Shown here: positions 34,786 through 45,429 of the stretch, in pieces
Position numbering within the stretch: the stretch's first letter is position 1
Layout of the letters: each line of letters opens with the position of its first letter
NCBI RefSeq assembly: GCF_004337985.1
Contig: NW_021940920.1
Location: forward strand, 1,286,549-1,350,548
From: Pyricularia pennisetigena
Taxonomy: Eukaryota > Ascomycota > Sordariomycetes > Magnaporthales > Pyriculariaceae
Length of the DNA stretch: 64,000 nt
Direction: 5' to 3'
Made by a program: the position numbers and the translations under genes
Notes under the pieces: generated by a model
Database searches by the model: none
What the model was told of the DNA's origin: nothing
What the model saw: the letters and a program-made list of their open reading frames with translations, nothing else

Positions 34786-36684
34786 ATGGCGAGGTAATAC
34801 ACATCACGCGACACTCTTGTCTGCCCAGCATCAACGATCAACACCATCAGTAGCGTCAACGCGGGTTCCCATCAGTGCTACTGCCAGGAACCCGCGACTC
34901 GGTTTACTTTGTCGCTGACCACCGCAACTATGGCACAGGATACGACACAGGGGCTTGAAGCCCGGCGGAGGTCAGGCCTCAATGATGAGCAGCGTCATAA
35001 ACCTGCTGAACACGAGTAAGTGATCTTGGTGGTTTTATGATGTGCTCTGAAACTCTAAACACTAACTGGATCTGCGTCCAGTTGTCGGAGCTGGGACCCT
35101 CGCCATGCCTTCGGCCCTTTCACACATGGGCATCACGCTCGGTACCGCCGTCATAATCTGGTCCGGTTTGGCCTCTGCCCTCGGACTATACCTTCAGTCC
35201 CGGTGTGCGCGCTACATCGACCGCGGCCACTCTTCCTTCTTTGCGCTCTCACAACTGACGTACCCGAACGCGGCCGTCTTCTTCGATGCCGCCATTGCGA
35301 TCAAATGTTTCGGCGTCGGCGTCTCATATCTTATCATCATTGGTGATTTGATGCCCGGCGTGGCGCGGGGTCTTGTTTCGGATGCTGGCTATGGCGACGG
35401 GGCCGATGTGCTTCCGCCGTACATGCTGGATCGGAATTTCTGGATCACTGCCTTCATGCTGGTCATCATCCCCTTGGGATTCTTGAGGAGACTGGATTCA
35501 CTCAAATACACGAGCATCATTGCGCTTGTGTCTATTGGATACCTCATCATCCTCGTCGTTTATCACTTTGCTGCCGAGTCGCATCCGAACCGGGGTGAAG
35601 TTCACTACGTTACCTGGGAGGGGCCGGTTGCTGTGCTTGGGGCTTTCCCTGTGGTGGTGTTTGCGTATACATGCCATCAAAACGTAAGCACCTCAGCTAT
35701 GGCGTCGGAGGGCTTCTGTGACTTTTGCGCATAATTTACTAACTTTGGACGGCAGATGTTTTCTATACTGAACGAGATCAAGGATGGCTCTCCCGGCAGT
35801 GTAGTTGGAGTCATTGGCACCAGCATCGGATCGGCAGCTAGTATCTACATCCTCGTGGCGATTACCGGCTATCTGACCTTTGGCAACCAGGTTGTTGGGA
35901 ATATCATTTCGATGTGTAAGGATATGGTCGTCTGCTACCCGTCAAAAGATGATATAGACTGACTGCTTTTCTAGATCCCGCAAGCATCGCCTCGACCATT
36001 GGAAAGGCCGCCATTGTTATTTTGGTCATGTTCAGCGTCCCGCTCCAAATCCACCCCTGTCGCGCATCGCTCGACGCGGTGCTCAAGTGGCGCCCTAACC
36101 GCAACAGCAACCCTGGCGGCGCACTCCCCGACTCGGCGCTCATCCCGACGGCTTCGTCCACCGACTCGCACGGCTCCCCAACGACGCCAATGTCGGATCT
36201 CCGCTTCGCAGTCCTGTCGACAATCATCATTGTCTGCAGCTACGCCACGGCCCTTACGGTCTCCAGCCTGGACAGGGTGCTTGCGTACGTCGGCTCGACA
36301 GGCTCAACGGCCATCTCATTTATTCTTCCTGGACTGTTCTACTACAAGATCAGTGATCCGGATAGCATTCATCACCAGCGCTTGACCAAGGACGAAGACG
36401 ATGCCGACGACGACGACGATGTAGATGCGTCCACTGATGAGGAGAACGGTAACCTGGACCCGGCCGGTGCTGGGCTGCTCGAGAGTGTCGTCAGCATTCG
36501 GTCCGGCATGAGCGCCGCATCCCGACCGCGCGGGACCAAGTGGCGGCGCAGGCTGCGCTGGGACCTCGAGCACCTCGAGCACGGCCTGCTGCGCAAGCTG
36601 GCGCTGGGCCTGGCCATCTACGGCATGTGCGTGATGACCGTCTGCTTGATCATGAATACATTTTTTGTCCAGACGAAGGAGTGA
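34786..36684 (+). CDS. Vacuolar-type amino-acid transporter (AVT5/6/7-like, AAAP family)
   Basis: Proton-coupled amino-acid transporter, probably exporting amino acids from the vacuole. Inferred exons: 34786-34793, 34951-35015, 35082-35683, 35756-35915 and 35975-36684; about 514 residues. Seen: helix 1 is the AAAP signature SSVINLLNTIVGAGTLAMPSALSHMG, split by the intron. About 11 membrane helices follow, with FAYTCHQN|MFSILNEI spanning the third intron, as in SLC38 and AVT proteins. A long hydrophilic loop lies near residues 325-350, and an acidic loop (DEDDADDDDDVDASTDEE) precedes the last helix. The 8-base first exon gives MARGLKPGGGQASMM and agrees in phase but is uncertain. The fallback start is 34982. 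Regulation is not visible. Confidence 0.85.
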
Positions 36685-38130
36685 TCGCGATGGTGCGAGC
36701 GTTCTAAGGTGGAGGGTGCGTTAGTGGCAAGGACGGGAGGGAAAGAAAGCCTTCCACGGCAAGGTGTTGGGTAGCGTGTTTGCTAGCGTACATTTACTTT
36801 CCTTTGTTTTACTATATAGGAATTTGGCAAGGGATTATTGCCCTTTGGCTTAACAGCATTGGAGCGGCAGAAATTCTGATGTATACCAAAGGGGGCTTTT
36901 TTTTTTATGGTTATAGAAGCACTGGATGGAACATGCGACACACGAAGATACAAGTATAGAATAGTTAGTCATAACCTCGATGCGCTATCCTCTTCCAATG
37001 AAAATGAGAAACTTCTTCTCCTAGTCATGGGCATATGGATATCGGACAAGTTGGTCAGTTTCCGGGTCCAGTCATGCTGTGCGGTCTCCTACATATACCG
37101 CAGCTGAGTTTTAATTTGATAGGATTTATTAGACGTTCGGTGGAGCCCATAGGGTATTTGGTGTATCAAGCTAATCTTTGATGCGAGGCAGATATTCCCT
37201 GTCTTGGGGGGCTCTGGCTCTGCCCAGGCCTGGATGAATGCCTCCGCCTGTAGGATGCGCAGTGTTGTTATATTCAAAAGAGGTAAAATGAGCGACTTGA
37301 CAGTTCTTTGTAACAGTGATATATACACTTTTTGCTGGTGAAAAGATGCTGGACTCTTGTCTCCCATCTAATTTTCTCGGCCATCCCGTTGAGATAGGAC
37401 ATCGCATCGGTGTCTCCCGGGATGGATCACATGCTCAGGGAATAGCATGCACTTGTTATCTACTATGAATACACTGCGAATATTAGGTCTGTATACATAT
37501 TTACAAGTCATCGTCTAAGGAAGATTATAATGGGCATTAATGCACGTTACTTGTCACATTAGCGCTTTAATTTAGAGCATTAATTGGCAAACCTCTATCC
37601 TACCATCATCAGCATGGTTCAATGTCAAGTGTACAGAGTCCCAAATTGTTTTTTTTTTTCGATATTTCTTGAAGAAACCGAATCGAAACACTCAATTTAA
37701 TAGGATCAACTAACAAGACCTGAATAGTCGTTTCAGATTCCCAGTGTTTGCATGTCGACGTCAAAATGGGATATTTCCACATGTCACTAATTTTCGCACC
37801 ATGTACCATCAGCGCCACCGCCGTCCCCCGCCCCGATACCCCTGTGGGGTGCTCCCGACGTTTGGCAAACTAGCTCTAGATCTAGGCTATGTCTGGACTA
37901 GACACACCAAGAAGGCCACGCGGCAAACTCGAAACAACGCGGCCTCCCACTTCACTTGTTCCACGTGCTGCAGTTCAAAAGTCGGCGACCCGACCTCAGC
38001 ACAGTTGTTTACGGGCCCATCGTTGCGGTAACGAGTGCAAATCTAACGGCACTGTCGTGGAAATTTCGCGTCGTCGGAGCATGTATTTCCCTAGGGGGCC
38101 GCGGAGCGCGCGGCATTTCGGGCGAGTATC

Positions 38131-38482
38131 NNNNNNNNNNNNNNNNNNNNNNNNNNNNNNNNNNNNNNNNNNNNNNNNNNNNNNNNNNNNNNNNNNNNNN
38201 NNNNNNNNNNNNNNNNNNNNNNNNNNNNNNNNNNNNNNNNNNNNNNNNNNNNNNNNNNNNNNNNNNNNNNNNNNNNNNNNNNNNNNNNNNNNNNNNNNNN
38301 NNNNNNNNNNNNNNNNNNNNNNNNNNNNNNNNNNNNNNNNNNNNNNNNNNNNNNNNNNNNNNNNNNNNNNNNNNNNNNNNNNNNNNNNNNNNNNNNNNNN
38401 NNNNNNNNNNNNNNNNNNNNNNNNNNNNNNNNNNNNNNNNNNNNNNNNNNNNNNNNNNNNNNNNNNNNNNNNNNNNNNNNNN
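38131..38482. other. Assembly gap (352 N)
   Basis: Run of N ending against a T-tract (38483-38491). Open frames spanning it are artefacts. Confidence 0.98.
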
Positions 38483-39487
38483 TTTTTTTTTCTCCGTGGG
38501 TTGCCGATATTTGCATAGGATATGCTGTCTACTTTGACCTTGTAGACCAATAGGCTCCTGAGTTGGACGGGTTGATGAAATTATACTCCTAATCACCTGG
38601 ATAAGTAGAGTCGGGCATTTCCCCCTGCTCAGAGGGAATAAATATTACACTGAACATTACACTGAGCAGTAATTATGCAGCTCGGAAAACGCCTAATAAA
38701 ATTACGAACGTGAGGATACCTGATCAGTTCCGAATCACATATCAGAGTCGAAAGGAATTCATACAGTCAGTAACATGACTTAATCGTTTATCTTTAGGGC
38801 TCGGTCGATCGGTCGTCCCAGTGTAAACACGATGATGGGTAACCAGTTTGTTTTGGCAGTTGCTCCTCATCAGTTATTGGGAGGGCTGTTGTGGGATAAA
38901 CCCGGCTCATCTCTTTAGCTTTACTGCTTTGGGTCAACACCGTCCGTGTAAGACTACGTCATCCATGTTTTGACGGCTTTTTGCCAATTGGGCCCCTAAA
39001 AGTACCGCAAAAGCATGAGACGTTTATCATCAATGTTAGTTAATTTGTCCGGACTAGATAGCTAGACTAGTCTTCTGGCTATCTTGTTATAACATTTCAC
39101 ATGTTTTGATCATATATAGTTTGACGGTTCAAGGTATTGCCTCAGGATGGTGGACCCCAAAATGCCTCGGAAAGCAACAAAGAAAAAAAAATCGTCCCTA
39201 ATCTCGGGCTGTTGTGATAGATGGGCATGACTTCAAGAGGTGACAGCGTTGTGACAGCCCTAGAACGTGTCTGGGGTATGGTATGCCCTTGACAAAGGGG
39301 TTTTGACTTGCGTGGATCATGGCCCCGCTTGGAGGGATCCCTTTTGGCATTGTTCCGACTCGTCAGCGTTACATGTACTTGCATTGCGTAAGAAAATAAG
39401 GTAGGATTGTTCTCAAGCTCTTTTGCTTTGCGGCTTGACCTGGTTGTTCCTTTTCTTCATTCCCATTCAACTTTCATGCTGCACAAA

Positions 39488-39488
<1 letters not shown>

Positions 39489-39514
<26 letters not shown>
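39489..39514. repeat. (GA)13 microsatellite
   Basis: Thirteen uninterrupted GA units about 85 bases upstream of the MFS start codon, probably in its promoter or 5' UTR. Likely polymorphic between isolates. Confidence 0.9.
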
Positions 39515-39519
<5 letters not shown>

Positions 39520-39598
39520 AAAAAGGACAATAAGAGGTAGTACCAAAACGACCATAGGCCAGGAGCAGCAACACACAGGATCCACTTGATCAACAACA

Positions 39599-41269
39599 AT
39601 GGCGACGACGGCGACGCCGGCCCGCATCATCACCGATGACCATGCCTTTCTTTCTCCCAGGAGGGCAAACAGTAGCGAAGCATCCCCTCTTCTGTCGCCA
39701 GCCGACTCCGACACGGCCCAAGATGACAACAGGAAACAAGCAGCTCTGCCGGTGCCGCACATCCACTACAAGAGGGTAGCCTTTTTGATCATGGCCTCGG
39801 TGTGCCTGATCGAGATGGCGGCGGTGACGATGCAGGCGCCGGTCAACGCGCTCATGGAGGACGTCATCTGCCGCGACAAGCTCTCCCTCCCACCGGCGGC
39901 GTCCAAGTCGAGGCCCTTGACGCTCGCCGACGACCCGCGCTGCAAGTCGTCCGACGTGCAGGGCGAGCTGGCCATGATGCGCGGGTGGCAGACGGCCCTG
40001 GAGACGCTGCCCAGCATCCTGTGCGCCGTGCCCTACGCCATGCTGGCCGACCGCGCCGGCCGCAAGCCCGTCCTCCTCCTCGCCTACCTGGGCCTCCTGC
40101 TCTCCATCTTTTGGCAGGCCGCCGTCCTGCTGCTCAGCACCCGCGGCCTCGTCCCGCTGTGGACCATCTACCTCGCCTCCCTGTGGACCTTTATCGGCGC
40201 CTTTTCGTGCACCGGCCCCGCCATGCTCTTCACCATCCTCGGCGACATCTGCCCGCCCGCCGAGCGCGCCGCCGCCTTCTTCCGCGTCAGCGTCGCCCTT
40301 CTCGTCGGCGAGCTGATCGGCAGCCCCCTCGCCGGCGCCCTCATGAAGGTCGGCGGGCCCTGGCTGCCCATCGGCGTCTCGCTCGTCGGCTGCGCCATCA
40401 GCTTCGGGCTGGTGTTTTTTGTGCCCGAGACGCTGGAAGAAGGCCGCGAGGAGGAGGAGGATGACAATGACGACGGCGACGACGATGACAACAACAACAA
40501 CAACAACAACAACAACGGCCCAAGCAAGCAGAAACGCGCCCCCTTGACGCTCAGGTCGGCGGCCAGACTCGCAGCCGCCAGCTTCCGCGAGCTGTGGGAC
40601 TTTGCCGTGGCGCACACGGAACTCCTGGCGCTCATGGTGCCGATGGCGATGTTCGTGCTGGGCCGCATGGTGCAGGACGCGCTGCTGCAGTACGCGACGA
40701 AGCGGTACGGCATCGGCTGGTCGGACGCGTCGATGCTGGTGGCGGCGCGGGCGGCGGCGAACCTGCTGCTCTTCGCGGTCGTGTTCCCCTACATCTCGCA
40801 CGTGCTGACCACCAAGAGCCGCCTGCCGACGCCGGCCAAGGACCTGCTCATGGCGCGCTGGACGGGCGCCATCGGGGCCGCGGGCTCGTTCCTCGTCGCC
40901 CTGTCGTCGACGCCCGCCCTCTTCGCCGCCTCGCTGGCCGTCTTCTCCGTCGGCACCGGCTTCTCGCCCGTCCTGAGGTCGCTGCTCAACACCCTCGTCG
41001 AGCAGCGCCACCTGGCCATGGTCAACAGCCTCGTGTCCTTCCTCGAGCTGCTCGGCACCTTCTTCGCCGGCCCCGTGCTCAGCAAGGCCCTGAGCGTCGG
41101 CATCGAGCTCGGCGGCGCCTGGGTCGGCCTGCCCTTCTTCGCCGCCGGTTGCAGCCTGTCGCTGAGCGCCGGCCTGGTGTGGATTTACAGGCTGCCCAAG
41201 GCGCCCAAGGGCGTTCGCGGCGGTGCCGATGAAGCCCTGGTTGATGGTGGCGGTGCTCACCGATGCTAG
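39599..41269 (+). CDS. MFS transporter with acidic/poly-Asn central loop
   Basis: Major facilitator superfamily permease, single exon, 556 residues, substrate unknown. Seen: a soluble N-terminus (about 55 residues) with SPLLSP; helix 1 at KRVAFLIMASVCLIEM; MFS motif A as MLADRAGRKPVLL after helix 2; and about 12 helices in two halves. The central cytosolic loop is unusual: a Glu/Asp block (REEEEDDNDDGDDDDN) followed by nine Asn from AAC repeats. The loop between helices 1 and 2 is long with a Cys (ICRDK ... DDPRCKSSD), suggesting an extracellular disulfide. Known: this N-terminal pattern occurs in a fungal MFS group related to proton-coupled folate/heme-carrier-like transporters, but no substrate is assigned. 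Its stop faces the methionine permease stop across 410 bases. Confidence 0.88.
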   Translation: MATTATPARIITDDHAFLSPRRANSSEASPLLSPADSDTAQDDNRKQAALPVPHIHYKRVAFLIMASVCLIEMAAVTMQAPVNALMEDVICRDKLSLPPAASKSRPLTLADDPRCKSSDVQGELAMMRGWQTALETLPSILCAVPYAMLADRAGRKPVLLLAYLGLLLSIFWQAAVLLLSTRGLVPLWTIYLASLWTFIGAFSCTGPAMLFTILGDICPPAERAAAFFRVSVALLVGELIGSPLAGALMKVGGPWLPIGVSLVGCAISFGLVFFVPETLEEGREEEEDDNDDGDDDDNNNNNNNNNGPSKQKRAPLTLRSAARLAAASFRELWDFAVAHTELLALMVPMAMFVLGRMVQDALLQYATKRYGIGWSDASMLVAARAAANLLLFAVVFPYISHVLTTKSRLPTPAKDLLMARWTGAIGAAGSFLVALSSTPALFAASLAVFSVGTGFSPVLRSLLNTLVEQRHLAMVNSLVSFLELLGTFFAGPVLSKALSVGIELGGAWVGLPFFAAGCSLSLSAGLVWIYRLPKAPKGVRGGADEALVDGGGAHRC

Positions 41270-41678
41270 ACTACTGTAGATCTGGTTGTAGTTGAACGCT
41301 TGTTTTGATAGGGCCTTAATTTCTTTTTCTTTTCTTTTTTTCTCTTTTTAATTTTGTTTCTTTCTTTTGTTACATATAGACCCGCTCATGGTACTGATTG
41401 CATGTTTATAGATCGGTCTGGTAGAGATCATTTAGTAGTACATTATAAAACCTGCCATTCTGAGTTTATGCAAGACAAGTCCCTAGGGAGTAAACACAAC
41501 CACTCCCATGTGTAACTCAAGCCACGACAATGACCAAGAACAAAATATCAAGGGGGGGTATCTAACAATCAGATCATTTTCAATTACTCCCAACCAGGGT
41601 CGGCTTCTTCCATCATTCGTAACAAATCAAAAGCACCGCCCAACCCATCTCACGCATCTAAAAAAAAAAAAAAAAAGA
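41270..41678. other. Convergent 3' UTR space
   Basis: Between the stops of the MFS and methionine permease genes. T-rich at 41320-41370 and an A16 tract at 41660-41676. Nothing else seen. Confidence 0.5.
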
Positions 41679-43367
41679 TCACCTTACGTGCACCTTGCGG
41701 TACCGAATCACCTCCTCGCCATCCTCGTCCATGATCCTCTCGGCCTCGATCCGGTAGCCTCCCAGCTTGGGCCACAGCTTGGTCCACACGGCCCAGTAAG
41801 CTGCACCGAGGAGCAGGACGCCGACGCCGACGATGGGGAAGACGTAGTACGGGTAGCCGTCCTCGTTCCAGCTCGTCTCGGGCGGGATGAAAGGCACGAT
41901 GGCGAGGAACGCGTTGGCCAAGAGGTAGAGGATGCTGATCGGCAGGTAAGTGTGCCAGGGGCTGGACCAGTTCTCCCTCTTGCTGAACTGCAGGTAGATG
42001 AGGCCGGCGGCGACGAAAGCGTTGATCCAGGCGCCAGGGTACGTGTACAGGTTGACGATGAAGTTGTAGGCCGAACCGGCGGGCGGCGCGAGCAGCACAA
42101 TCACCGTCACGATCCAGTGCAGGAAGAGAGCGGCCGCCGGGGTGCCAAAGGGCTTGGTCGAGGCCCAGAAGCGGCTAAACGGCAGCAGACCCTCTTTGCC
42201 AAACTCCTGATTCAAACGGGCGTGCGCGAAACTGACGGCCAGGACGTTGCCGAGGTTGGACAGGGCGACAAATGCCGGCAGAGCGGTGCCGCCGGCTCGA
42301 ACCCCAAACACGTTGCGGAAGAAGATGCCGGCCACAATGACCTCCGACTTGGCCAGATCCGACTTGGGAATGGCGGCAAAGTAGGCAACGTTGGCCAGGA
42401 CGTAGAGGATGGTGGTGCCGCCGACGGCAAGGGGCATGGCGACGGCGAGCGTCTTTCGTGGGTTCTTCAGCTCGCCGACGACGTAGTTGGCGTTCTCCCA
42501 GCCCTTGAAGCTGTAGATGATGTTGAGGAGCGCGTTCGAGTATGCGTACGCGCCGCCACCGCTGTAGCCGTCTCCGGACTGGATGGCGAAGGCGTTGTCA
42601 AAGTTGCGCGGGTCGTCGACCAGTCTGTGGCCAGCCAGGGCGGCGAAACCCGAGAAAACAATGAGTAGCAGGATGACGACCTTGAAGATGCCCAGGACGT
42701 TGAACAAGCGGATACCCCACTTGGGCAACACGACGTGCATCAAGATGGCAAAGGTGACGCAGGCCACGGCAATACCACGGGCCTGCCAGTTGTCCGGGGT
42801 GATCTCACCGAGACCGCCGGCGGCGAAGAGGACGTAGCGGCCAAAAGCGAGCGAGTTGCCCGACGAAAAGCCCAGCAGGATCATCTGAGCGGCGAGGACA
42901 CAGGTAGCCAGGTACCTGGGGTGCCGGTACGCTCGCTCGAGGTAGTTCTTCTCGCCACCAGATCTGGGGATGGCGAGGCCAAACTCCAAAAAGACCGAGA
43001 TGCCGGCAAAAGTGAGTATGCCGCCGATGACCCAGAGCATCAATGAGATACCGACAGAGCCGGTGGCTGCAAAGATGCTTGAAGGGGTTGAGAAGACTAG
43101 ATGGTGGAATGAGGGTTAGATCCAAGGCCATGGGGGGGTGTTTTGGCGATAAATGTCAAGGCATCAAAGTCTATGCTTACTTCCGGTACCAATCATCTTG
43201 TTAAGAATGAGAAACACTGCTCCGGTAACTCCAAGCTTGCGCTTCTCATCAACGTGGAATTTGGCGACCCCAGCGATTTCCGCCTCGCTGTCGCCGACGT
43301 TGACCCGCTCATCACTGTATTCTTTGAGGACTTCTTTGTCCTGCTCCTGTGATAATGGAGCTGACAT
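41679..43367 (-). CDS. mup1: High-affinity methionine permease-like protein (Mup1, LAT family)
   Basis: Plasma-membrane amino-acid permease of the APC superfamily, L-type branch. Inferred exons: 43181-43367 and 41679-43096; 534 residues. Seen: a hydrophilic N-terminus ending KRKLGVTGAVFLILNKMIGTG|IFSTPSSIFAATGSVG, the substrate-binding unwound helix 1 (GTGIFSTP) cut by the intron. Helix 2 has the APC PRSGGEKNYLERAYRHP loop. Helix 6 has NIIYSFKGWENANYVVGELKNPRKTL, a strong Mup1 signature, and about 12 helices follow in all. The C-terminus is short (EVIRYRKVHVR). Known: Mup1 imports methionine and, weakly, cysteine, and is endocytosed through N-terminal ubiquitylation. The Lys and acidic residues at the N-terminus would allow this. 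Confidence 0.92.
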
Positions 43368-45429
43368 GATATTTGGCGGATAATCGAGTCAAAATTTGCT
43401 CTCGTCTCTTGCTGATATCTGGCGTGGTCCGGCTGACAAAGACCAGCTATAAGATTTGCTCGATGTCCACTAAATATATCAAGGGTCTTGTGATCTTGGT
43501 CGCATGTCAGTCCGTTGGGCAAACTAGAAGGAACAAACAAGCTACGGCAAAGGCGCGGGCCACGGCCAATGTTTGATCAGTAAAAGCGAGGGAAAAAAAA
43601 ATAACAAAAAGACAAACCTCTGATGGATTTCAACCCGCACCCGCTACAATTGGGAGGCGACATGATTTGCTTTTTATATGAGGGTACCAAGGCTGCATGC
43701 CAAGACAGTTCGTTGATGACGGAAAATTTTCAAAAGTGTAATCCAATATCCACGCAGAATGGCAAGTCCACGACGGGCTTGTTTCTACTGTAATATGCAG
43801 AGACTGCAAAAAAAGTCAGGGGAGGGGGGTTGTCGGCACGCAATTGTCCATGGCCTTGACGCAAATCTTTGCAATGGGAAGGTCAATGTGGGCGTCGGGT
43901 CAACTGGGTTACCACCCCGTCGATCGGGCCTTCTCGATTATGGCGTATAGCTTGGCAATGCCATGGGGGTCAGTCAGCCCCCGCACTATTCTGCTATTCT
44001 GGCAGCCTTCCCGCGCAACCAAGTACTGACTGCCTTGTGACCTGGAGTAGCCAATAAGCCCTCTGCTTGTTGAGGTGCGGGGGTTGATGTCATTCAGCAT
44101 CAGAATGCATGTGTTTTTTTTTTTTTTTTTTTCTTCTTCTTCTTCTTCTTTTGCACCAACGCTGAAGAAAGAAATGCCTGCCTCGCAGTAGTTTGGAGCT
44201 TCCACTGGTCGCTAGATTAAATGAAAAGGTTCACCCCGGCCGGAGTTCAATCAGGGTTCCGGCTCTTGGGTGTACGTAGTAGTTCAATCCCCAAAATGCT
44301 TCCATATTTGTATTAGCGTCGATTGCGTGATCGGCCACTGTCATGCACCAGGTCTTGGCTTTATTTCTCTCCTCATCGCCAGGCCTTCCTCACCCGACCA
44401 ACAGTCATCATCAGTTCTCGCATGACGCTTTTTGTCGACCTACCCTGCTGTCGAAATCCAGACCAACAATCCTTTCGCAGTGAGCGACTTGGGTGCTCCT
44501 TTCAACTCTGCCATTTTTTTCAGTACACAATATGCCTAACACCCTAAATGCTGTCACTGGTTGTTTCTTGGTATCATTGATGATTTACAAGGTCCTAAAT
44601 CGTCTTGTATACGGACCGATCTGAACTTTGATATCAGGGAAAGCATTTGACCAGAGTTATTACCAAAGGCATTTCGGCATGTCGAAACAAACTTTTGACA
44701 CCACTCGGCTGCCATATTCCCGACAATGAAGCCGACCAATCATGGTCACGGACTGCCATGGGATTGTTCTACTTTGCATTTTTCACTTGCTCAGTACCAC
44801 CCGCAATGCTGGCTTTGTTGGCAAAGTGGCCAATCCATCCCACTGGCAACTGGCCTGGAAAGTTAGCTCATGTTTCCGTGCCGTCGTGGAAAGTGAGGAA
44901 ACATTCCTTCTTACCTTGCTTGGCCGTGAATCATATACCCAAGTTCCCTGTTGGGTCAAGAGCTACTTCGAGCTTGCACATGCCGGTGGCTACGTGGTCG
45001 AAAGGGAGATGCGTTTTGCATTCAATCGTTAGATCCCAACTATAACAACTACCGTAGAGTAGAGTTATGCCTTACGCCAGGATCGAGCATTAAAGGGAGG
45101 AATATCTCAACATTAACCCGCTAGGCTGGAGCTTAGATCGTTACATGCTCGGCACGTTGCGACGTTTTGTTAGCATTCCGGCGGCGACACGCTTGGCTGT
45201 GACAGGGAAAGGGAGAAAGCCAGAAAATCTTGTATGGCCTCATTCGTTTTCGCTTGTGCGAATACGAACGGGAATCCCGAGCTGTTCTCCCAGTAAGCTC
45301 CTGAAAGACCCGCAATATAAAAAGGAACACTCGGGATTTGTGCCATTAACACAGTTATAGGCAATGTTTGTCAAACGGGAACGTAGATATACTTCATCTT
45401 GACACCACCCCCTTTAGGTCACACTGGAT
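43368..45429. other. 2 kb divergent intergenic region, permease / P450
   Basis: Contains both promoters. A T-tract plus (TTC)n run lies at 44114-44150. Open frames at 44647-45045 and elsewhere lack signatures. No RNA gene seen. Confidence 0.45.

Larger units (their letters stand above)
36685..39598. other. 2.9 kb gene-free region with assembly gap
   Basis: AT-richer than its flanks (notably 37450-37700 and 38580-39120), with no recognised gene, RNA or transposon domain. A short repeat (ATTACACTGA twice at about 38646-38670) is present. A repeat element in the 352-N gap would fit the assembly break but is not visible. Confidence 0.45.

Noticed and set aside
37889..38596. Open frames of about 190-210 codons spanning the 352-N gap
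   Set aside because: They exist only because N codons were read as non-stop.
39489..39514. Regular repeat as a CRISPR-like array
   Set aside because: It is a simple GA microsatellite with no spacers, in a eukaryotic genome.
39590..41260. 556-codon open frame antisense to the MFS gene
   Set aside because: Composition is Glu/Gly/Gln/Arg-rich, as expected for the reverse of a hydrophobic GC-rich gene; no domain seen.
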